Part shown: positions 58,406 to 64,000 of the stretch, piece after piece
How the letters are laid out: every line of letters starts with the position of its first letter
How positions within the stretch are numbered: position 1 is the first letter of the stretch
Assembly (NCBI RefSeq): GCF_012271765.1
Contig: NZ_VRKO01000017.1
Location: 186,001 to 250,000, forward strand
Length of the DNA stretch: 64,000 nt
Reading direction: 5' to 3'
Origin: Erwinia rhapontici
GTDB lineage: Bacteria; Pseudomonadota; Gammaproteobacteria; Enterobacterales; Enterobacteriaceae
Notes under the pieces: generated by a model
What the model saw: the letters and a program-made list of their open reading frames with translations, nothing else
Databases searched by the model: none
Told to the model about the DNA's origin: nothing
Position numbers and translations under genes: made by a program

Positions 58406-59182
58406 ATGACAAATCCGTTAATTATCAAGTTGGGTGGTGTGTTGCTGGACAGCGAAGAAGCGCTGGAGCGGCTGTTTGACGCCCTGGTGACCTACCGTGC
58501 TGCCCACCAACGCCCACTGCTGATTGTTCACGGTGGTGGCTGCCTGGTGGATGAGCTGATGACTAAGCTTGCGCTGCCGGTGAAGAAGAAAAACGGCCTG
58601 CGCGTGACACCTGCCGATCAGATTGACATTATTACCGGTGCACTGGCCGGGACGGCGAACAAAACCCTGCTGGCCTGGTCGAAAAAACATGGCATTGATG
58701 CCGTTGGTCTGTGCCTCGGTGACGGCGGAAGCGTCAATGTAGCGCAGTTTGATGATGAACTTGGGCACGTGGGCCTGGCAACGCCGGGATCGCCACGGCT
58801 GATCGCCACACTGCTGGAGGCGGGTTATCTGCCAGTAGTGAGTTCGATTGGTATTACTCAGGATGGCCTGCTGATGAACGTTAACGCCGATCAGGCCGCG
58901 ACGGCGCTGGCCGCCACTCTGGGTGCAGACCTGATTCTGCTCTCTGACGTTAGTGGTATTCTCGATGCCAATAAACAGCGTATCGCCGAGATGACGGCAG
59001 AGAAAGCAGAACAGCTGATTGCTGATGGTGTGATCACTGACGGCATGATCGTCAAGGTGAATGCCGCACTGGACGCTGCCCGTACCCTGGGCCGTCCGGT
59101 AGATATTGCCAGCTGGCGCCATGCTGAACAGCTGCCAGCCCTGTTTAACGGTGTGTCTATTGGCACCCGTATCCTCGCTTAA
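58406..59182 (+). CDS. argB: Acetylglutamate kinase
   Basis: 258 residues, the E. coli length, starting [23 protein letters not shown] at 58406. An in-frame ATG at 58379 would add nine unrelated residues. [38 protein letters not shown] and [16 protein letters not shown] are the family signatures. It performs the second step of arginine synthesis. Normally argC comes between the operator and argB; it does not here. Confidence 0.96.
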   Translation: MTNPLIIKLGGVLLDSEEALERLFDALVTYRAAHQRPLLIVHGGGCLVDELMTKLALPVKKKNGLRVTPADQIDIITGALAGTANKTLLAWSKKHGIDAVGLCLGDGGSVNVAQFDDELGHVGLATPGSPRLIATLLEAGYLPVVSSIGITQDGLLMNVNADQAATALAATLGADLILLSDVSGILDANKQRIAEMTAEKAEQLIADGVITDGMIVKVNAALDAARTLGRPVDIASWRHAEQLPALFNGVSIGTRILA

Positions 59183-59197
59183 TTATAAACCTTTCCC

Positions 59198-59312
59198 GAA
59201 AAATTTCGGGTTGCAGCAAGGCGGCGACGGAATGAATCCCCGGGAGCTTAGTTCACTAAGTGACTGGGGTGAGTGTAGGAAGCCAACGTAGTTGCAGCGT
59301 GAAAGATGATGG
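59198..59312 (+). repeat. ERIC element between argB and argG
   Basis: TGCAGCAAGGCGGC ... TGAATCCCCGGGAGCTTA ... TAAGTGACTGGGGTGAG ... CCAACGTAGTTGCAGC is a clear ERIC sequence matching the classical ERIC1R/ERIC2 primer sites. It is inside the presumed arg transcript and ends about 20 bases before the argG start. Confidence 0.92.
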
Positions 59313-59331
59313 GAAATTGAAGGAAGAGACA

Positions 59332-60546
59332 ATGCAAGATAAAAGCATCAAGAAAATCGTACTGGCTTACTCCGGCGGTCTGGATACTTCGGCCATTATT
59401 CCGTGGCTGAAAGAGAACTACGGCGGCTGTGAAGTGGTGGCATTCGTGGCCGATATCGGTCAGGAACGTGGCGATCTGGAAGGTGTAGAGCAGAAAGCGC
59501 TGCAATCCGGTGCATCTGAATGCCACGTTGTGGACCTGCGTGAAGAGTTCATCAGCGAGTACGTGTATCCGGTGCTTCAGACCGGTGCCCTGTATGAAGG
59601 CACCTACCTGCTGGGGACGTCAATGGCGCGCCCAATTATCGCTAAAGCTCAGGTTGAGCTGGCACTGAAAGTGGGGGCAGATGCACTGTGCCACGGCGCA
59701 ACCGGTAAAGGTAACGACCAGGTGCGTTTCGAAACCACCTATACCGCACTGGCTCCGCAGCTGAAAGTGGTTGCACCGTGGCGCGAGTGGAACCTGCGTT
59801 CCCGTGAAGCCCTGCTGGACTACCTGAAAGAACGTAATATCCCGACCACCGCGTCGCTGGAAAAAATCTACAGCCGTGACGAAAACGCATGGCATATCTC
59901 CACCGAAGGCGGCGTGCTGGAAAGCCCGTGGAACGCACCGAACAAAGATTGCTGGGTATGGACCGTGGATCCGCTGGAAGCACCAGACCAGCCGGAGCAG
60001 GTGACCGTTGCTGTTGAGAAAGGCCGCGTAGTTGCCGTGAACGGTGAAGCGTTAAGCCCGTTTGGCTGCCTGGACAAATTGAATGCTATCGGTGCCCGTC
60101 ACGGTGTTGGCCGTATCGATATCGTGGAAAACCGCCTGGTGGGCATCAAGTCCCGTGGCTGTTACGAAACCCCAGGCGGCACCATCATGGTGAATGCGCT
60201 GCGTGCGGTTGAGCAGCTGGTTCTGGACCGTGACAGCTTCAAATGGCGTGAGCAGCTGGGCCTGGAAATGTCCTACGTGGTTTACGATGGCCGTTGGTTC
60301 GCGCCACTGCGTAAATCCATTCAGGCATCTGCCGCTGCCCTGGCAGAAGAAGTGAACGGTGAAGTGGTTCTGCAACTGTATAAAGGCCAGGTCACCGCGA
60401 TTCAGAAGAAATCTGCTAACAGCCTGTACTCTGAAGAGTTTGCGACCTTCGGTGAAGATGAAGTATACGATCACCGTCATGCAGGCGGCTTTATCCGTCT
60501 GTTCTCACTCTCTTCACGCATCCGTGCGCTGAACGAGAAGAAGTAA
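59332..60546 (+). CDS. argG: Argininosuccinate synthase
   Basis: A 404-residue enzyme joining citrulline and aspartate. The N-terminal PP-loop is [32 protein letters not shown] and YETPGGTIM are conserved. Length and sequence are of the short argG type common outside E. coli (E. coli ArgG is 447 residues and lies at another locus). GGAAGAG at 59321 precedes ATG 59332. Confidence 0.96.
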   Translation: MQDKSIKKIVLAYSGGLDTSAIIPWLKENYGGCEVVAFVADIGQERGDLEGVEQKALQSGASECHVVDLREEFISEYVYPVLQTGALYEGTYLLGTSMARPIIAKAQVELALKVGADALCHGATGKGNDQVRFETTYTALAPQLKVVAPWREWNLRSREALLDYLKERNIPTTASLEKIYSRDENAWHISTEGGVLESPWNAPNKDCWVWTVDPLEAPDQPEQVTVAVEKGRVVAVNGEALSPFGCLDKLNAIGARHGVGRIDIVENRLVGIKSRGCYETPGGTIMVNALRAVEQLVLDRDSFKWREQLGLEMSYVVYDGRWFAPLRKSIQASAAALAEEVNGEVVLQLYKGQVTAIQKKSANSLYSEEFATFGEDEVYDHRHAGGFIRLFSLSSRIRALNEKK

Positions 60547-60552
60547 TTTTTT

Positions 60553-60606
60553 GGGCGAGGCAACTCGTCCCTACAGGTATTCGTAGGGGCGGCACATGTG
60601 CCGCCC
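60553..60606. repeat. Two palindromic repeats between argG and argH
   Basis: GGGCGAGGCAACTCGTCCC (60553-60571, imperfect) and GGGCGGCACATGTGCCGCCC (60587-60606, perfect), joined by ...CCTACAGGTATTCGTAGG. They form strong hairpins within the argG-argH transcript. Confidence 0.85.
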
Positions 60607-60636
60607 TTATTACATTATTTGAATGGAGTACGCATC

Positions 60637-62010
60637 ATGGCACTTTGGGGTGGACGGTTTACGCAGGCAGCAGATCAACGTTTCAAGCTCTTCAATGACT
60701 CACTGCGCTTCGACTATCGTCTGGCAGAGCAGGACATCACTGGTTCCATTGCCTGGTCCAAAGCGCTGGTGACGGTCAATGTATTAACCACAGAAGAACA
60801 GCAGCAGCTGGAAGTGGCGCTGAATGTTCTGCTGGAAGACGTGCGCGCAAACCCACAGCAAATTCTGGAAAGCGATGCCGAAGATATTCACAGCTGGGTG
60901 GAAGGCAAACTGATCGACAAGGTCGGTGCGCTGGGTAAAAAACTCCACACTGGCCGTAGCCGTAATGACCAGGTCGCTACCGATCTGAAACTGTGGTGTA
61001 AAGCGCAGGTCAGCGAACTGCTGATCGCCACACGCCAGTTCCAGCAGGCGCTGGTGGCGACGGCGGAAGCCAATCAGGACGCCGTCATGCCGGGCTATAC
61101 CCACCTGCAACGTGCCCAGCCGGTGACGTTTGCACATTGGTGCCTGGCCTACGTTGAGATGCTGGCACGCGATGAAAGCCGCCTGCAGGATACGCTGAAG
61201 CGTCTTGACGTCAGCCCGTTGGGCTGTGGCGCACTGGCCGGAACCGCGTACGAAATCGACCGTGAGCAACTGGCAGGCTGGTTAGGTTTTGCCTCCGCGA
61301 CCCGTAACAGCCTGGACACCGTGTCTGACCGTGACCATGTGCTGGAACTGCTGTCTGATGCGTCCATCGGCATGGTTCACCTGTCGCGTTTCGCGGAAGA
61401 TCTGATCTTCTTCAACACCGGCGAATCCGGTTTCGTTGAGCTGTCCGATAAGGTCACTTCGGGGTCATCCCTGATGCCGCAGAAGAAAAACCCGGATGCG
61501 CTGGAGCTGATCCGTGGCAAAGTTGGCCGCGTACAAGGCGCATTGACCGCGATGAGCATGACCCTGAAAGGTCTGCCGCTGGCGTATAACAAAGATATGC
61601 AGGAAGACAAAGAAGGGCTGTTTGATGCGCTCGATACCTGGTCTGACTGCCTGCATATGGCCGCACTGGTGCTGGATGGTATTCAGGTGAAACGCCCACG
61701 TTGCCAGGAAGCCGCTGAGCAGGGTTACGCGAATTCGACGGAGCTGGCGGATTATCTGGTCGCGAAAGGCGTGCCATTCCGTGAAGCGCACCATATTGTA
61801 GGTGAAACCGTGGTCGAAGCGATTAAACAGGGTGTGGCGCTGGAAGCGCTGACGCTGGGTGATTTACAGAAGTTCAGCAGTGTGATCGGAGAGGATGTGT
61901 ACCCGTTCCTGTCTCTGCAATCTTGCCTGGATAAGCGTAACGCGAAAGGCGGTGTCTCTCCGCATCAGGTATCAAAAGCGATTACTGAAGCGAAACAGCG
62001 TCTGGCGTAA
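60637..62010 (+). CDS. argH: Argininosuccinate lyase
   Basis: 457 residues, as in E. coli. It splits argininosuccinate to arginine and fumarate, the last step of the pathway. [20 protein letters not shown] at the start, [17 protein letters not shown], and the lyase signature [12 protein letters not shown] are present. The ATG at 60637 has GGAG upstream. Confidence 0.98.
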   Translation: MALWGGRFTQAADQRFKLFNDSLRFDYRLAEQDITGSIAWSKALVTVNVLTTEEQQQLEVALNVLLEDVRANPQQILESDAEDIHSWVEGKLIDKVGALGKKLHTGRSRNDQVATDLKLWCKAQVSELLIATRQFQQALVATAEANQDAVMPGYTHLQRAQPVTFAHWCLAYVEMLARDESRLQDTLKRLDVSPLGCGALAGTAYEIDREQLAGWLGFASATRNSLDTVSDRDHVLELLSDASIGMVHLSRFAEDLIFFNTGESGFVELSDKVTSGSSLMPQKKNPDALELIRGKVGRVQGALTAMSMTLKGLPLAYNKDMQEDKEGLFDALDTWSDCLHMAALVLDGIQVKRPRCQEAAEQGYANSTELADYLVAKGVPFREAHHIVGETVVEAIKQGVALEALTLGDLQKFSSVIGEDVYPFLSLQSCLDKRNAKGGVSPHQVSKAITEAKQRLA

Positions 62011-62034
62011 TGCCTTTTGTGTCAGGCATGCATA

Positions 62035-62088
62035 GGGTCAGGTATGCCTGACCCCTTGGATGACATAGGGGATGGGTATGCCCATCCC
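62035..62088. repeat. Two palindromic repeats after argH
   Basis: GGGTCAGGTATGCCTGACCC (62035-62054) and GGGATGGGTATGCCCATCCC (62069-62088), both near-perfect 20-base palindromes with the same centre. They separate argH from the convergent peroxiredoxin gene and may act as its terminator. Confidence 0.88.
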
Positions 62089-62096
62089 TGTTCGGT

Positions 62097-62828
62097 TTAT
62101 GCCGTAAAGAACTGCTCTAAATCATCGCTTCCGCCAATATGGCGACCACCGATAAACACCTGCGGCACAGTGGCACGGCCAGTAACGGCGCGCAAACTGA
62201 CGGTCGTGGCATCCTGGCCCAGCACGATCTCTTCGAACTGAATTCCACGATCTAACAGCATCTGTTTGGCTTTCGCGCAGAATGAACAGCCTGGTTTGGT
62301 GAACAGGGAAACGGATTCCTGCACTTTAAATTCTGGTGCGACGTAGCGCAGCATGGTGTCTGCATCAGACACTTCAAACGGGTCGCCCGGCTTGTTAGGT
62401 TCTACAAACATCTTCTCTACCACACCGTTGCGTACCAGCATCGAGTAACGCCATGAACGCGGACCGAAGCCGAGATCGGCTTTCTCAACCAGCATCTCCA
62501 TGCCACGGGTGAACTCACCGTTACCGTCAGGAATAAAGGTAATGTGTCCGGCGTTCTGATCGGCCTTCCAGGCATTCATCACAAAAGTATCGTTAACCGA
62601 GACGCACAGGATACTGTCCACTCCATGTTTTTTGAACACATCCGAGAGTTCGTTATAGCGCGGCAGGTGGCTGGAGGAGCAGGTAGGAGTAAAAGCCCCC
62701 GGCAGTGAAAAGACGATCACGGTTTTGTCTTTAAACAGCTCATCAGTAGTGACATCGACCCAACTGTCGCCCTGACGTGTGTGAAAAGTGACCTGCGGGA
62801 TGGACTTACCTTCCTGACTTGCAAACAT
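62097..62828 (-). CDS. Peroxiredoxin-glutaredoxin fusion (hybrid Prx5)
   Basis: This 243-residue thiol peroxidase joins two domains. Residues 1-165 are a Prx5-type peroxiredoxin with the peroxidatic Cys 50 in [15 protein letters not shown]. Residues 170-243 are a glutaredoxin with the CSFC active site ([15 protein letters not shown]) and [14 protein letters not shown]. Such fusions reduce hydroperoxides with glutathione. The start is at 62828 ([12 protein letters not shown]). It is divergent from oxyR, so OxyR control is likely. Confidence 0.95.
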   Translation of the reverse strand: MFASQEGKSIPQVTFHTRQGDSWVDVTTDELFKDKTVIVFSLPGAFTPTCSSSHLPRYNELSDVFKKHGVDSILCVSVNDTFVMNAWKADQNAGHITFIPDGNGEFTRGMEMLVEKADLGFGPRSWRYSMLVRNGVVEKMFVEPNKPGDPFEVSDADTMLRYVAPEFKVQESVSLFTKPGCSFCAKAKQMLLDRGIQFEEIVLGQDATTVSLRAVTGRATVPQVFIGGRHIGGSDDLEQFFTA

Positions 62829-62883
62829 AAAAGACCTCAAGGTGATTGAATTTGGTGTGCCCCTTTTTGGCACCGGCACATTA

Positions 62884-62932
62884 TTATCATTCAGGCTTGA
62901 TAGGGATAATCGTTGGTTGCTATGCTATCTAT
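62884..62932. promoter_or_regulatory. Likely OxyR-binding region
   Basis: The gap between the peroxiredoxin gene and oxyR contains ATAG (62900-62903) and CTAT (62920-62923, 62925-62928, 62929-62932), arranged roughly as half sites of the OxyR pattern ATAGnt...anCTAT. OxyR represses its own gene and activates divergent targets in E. coli. Spacing is not perfect. Confidence 0.45.
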
Positions 62933-62963
62933 CGTCACGGGCTATCGTGAAAAAGAGGATAAG

Positions 62964-63878
62964 ATGAATATTCGTGATCTGGAGTATCTGGTTTCGCTGG
63001 CAGAACATCGCCATTTTCGTCGTGCAGCCGATGCCTGCCATGTGAGTCAGCCAACGTTAAGCGGCCAGATTCGCAAGCTGGAAGATGAGCTGGGGGTGAT
63101 GCTGCTGGAACGTACCAGCCGCAAGGTATTATTCACTCAGGCAGGTCTGCTGCTGGTGGATCAGGCCCGGACTGTGCTGCGGGAGGTCAAGGTCCTGAAA
63201 GAGATGGCCAGCCAGCAAGGCGAGGCGATGTCCGGCCCGCTGCACATTGGGCTGATCCCGACCGTTGGCCCGTATCTGTTGCCGCAGATTATTCCTACGC
63301 TTCATCAGACCTTCCCTAAGCTGGAGATGTATCTGCACGAAGCACAAACGCAGCAACTGCTGGCGCAACTCGACAGCGGTAAGCTGGACTGTGCGATCCT
63401 GGCATTGGTGAAAGAGTCAGAAGCGTTTATTGAAGTCCCACTCTTTGATGAGCCGATGAAACTGGCGATCTATGCGGATCACCCGTGGCACGACCGCGAT
63501 CGTGTTCCGATGTCGGATCTGGCCGGGGAGAAACTGCTGATGCTGGAAGATGGTCACTGTCTGCGCGATCAGGCGATGGGCTTTTGCTTCCAGGCGGGGG
63601 CGGATGAAGATACGCATTTCCGTGCGACCAGTCTGGAAACGCTGCGCAATATGGTGGCGGCGGGCAGCGGTATCACACTGTTACCTTCGCTGGCCGTACC
63701 GAACGAAAGAGTGCGTGATGGCGTCTGTTATCTGTCCTGCTATAAGCCGGTACCACAGCGCACTATCGCCCTGGTGTATCGCCCAGGTTCACCTCTGCGT
63801 GGCCGTTATGAACAGCTGGCAGAGGCGATCCGTGAGCATATGCGAGGTGTGATGGGCCGCTTAGAACAGCCTGTTTAA
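62964..63878 (+). CDS. oxyR: Peroxide-sensing regulator OxyR
   Basis: A 304-residue LysR-type regulator. The HTH is at residues 1-60 ([36 protein letters not shown]). The redox pair C199 and C208 ([12 protein letters not shown]) is present at the E. coli positions. The start at 62964 has GAGGAT upstream. Its 3' end overlaps the convergent sthA gene by 18 bases. Confidence 0.98.
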   Translation: MNIRDLEYLVSLAEHRHFRRAADACHVSQPTLSGQIRKLEDELGVMLLERTSRKVLFTQAGLLLVDQARTVLREVKVLKEMASQQGEAMSGPLHIGLIPTVGPYLLPQIIPTLHQTFPKLEMYLHEAQTQQLLAQLDSGKLDCAILALVKESEAFIEVPLFDEPMKLAIYADHPWHDRDRVPMSDLAGEKLLMLEDGHCLRDQAMGFCFQAGADEDTHFRATSLETLRNMVAAGSGITLLPSLAVPNERVRDGVCYLSCYKPVPQRTIALVYRPGSPLRGRYEQLAEAIREHMRGVMGRLEQPV

Positions 63879-64000
63879 ACCGTTAAGCGCCGCCACCCGA
63901 TAGGCTTCCGCCATGGTGGGGTAGTTAAAGGTGGTATTCACGAAGTACTCAATCGTGTTGCCACCGTTTTTCTGCTCCATAATCGCCTGGCCGATATGGA
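63861..64000 (-). CDS. sthA: Soluble pyridine nucleotide transhydrogenase, C-terminal part
   Basis: Only the last 46 codons are in the window. They encode [20 protein letters not shown] and [20 protein letters not shown] and end NRLF, virtually the E. coli SthA C-terminus. The stop is at 63861-63863. The enzyme is an FAD protein interconverting NADPH and NADH, and oxyR-sthA are convergent neighbours in E. coli too. Confidence 0.95.
   Translation of the reverse strand, partial: HIGQAIMEQKNGGNTIEYFVNTTFNYPTMAEAYRVAALNGLNRLF

Overview
The window is a piece of enterobacterial chromosome, most likely from the Pantoea/Erwinia side of the Enterobacterales. The core gene order is fieF-pfkA-sbp-cdh ... 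tpiA-yiiQ-yiiR-fpr-emrD-glpX-glpK-glpF-zapB-rraA-menA-hslU-hslV-ftsN-cytR-priA-rpmE-metJ-metB-metL-metF-ppc-argE-argB-argG-argH-oxyR-sthA. It follows the E. coli cpx-to-udhA stretch but has accessory insertions. The genus is inferred from gene order and memory of protein sequences, not from a search.

1-14970 is the late half of a P2-like prophage: end of tail gene X, holin, SAR endolysin, nested spanins, R, S, V, W, J, I, H, G, then U, T, E+E', FII and FI on the opposite strand, then D and the late activator ogr. The FI-to-U block is inverted relative to P2. A perfect palindromic Ogr-type box lies between the diverging FI and D genes. An unidentified AT-richer cargo gene follows ogr. Tandem integrase arm-type sites and a sequence matching the 3' end of the CpxQ small RNA (cpxP 3' UTR) mark attR just before fieF.

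15057-19226 is core: iron efflux (fieF), glycolysis (pfkA, with a Cra-type operator), sulfate binding (sbp) and phospholipid turnover (cdh). 19258-29928 is a block of about 10.7 kb between cdh and tpiA, which are adjacent in E. coli. It holds yhjD, a LysR/SDR pair, a PhzF-like protein, a GST, a MocR/LysE pair, mqo, and an AhpD-like/MocR pair.

29960-43463 carries tpiA, yiiQ, yiiR, fpr, emrD, an IS481-family element, the glpFKX glycerol operon, zapB, rraA, menA and the hslVU protease operon. 43554-53951 has ftsN, cytR, priA, rpmE and the methionine regulon (metJ, metBL, metF) with two arrays of met boxes. 54060-62010 has ppc and the arginine cluster. argE and argB are divergent around ARG boxes as in E. 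coli, but argC is missing from its usual place. Two ERIC elements in opposite orientation flank argE-argB. The window ends with a peroxiredoxin-glutaredoxin fusion gene divergent from oxyR, and the 3' end of sthA.

Short perfect palindromes with a constant centre and covarying stems recur in intergenic gaps, and the IS481 element appears to sit inside one of them.
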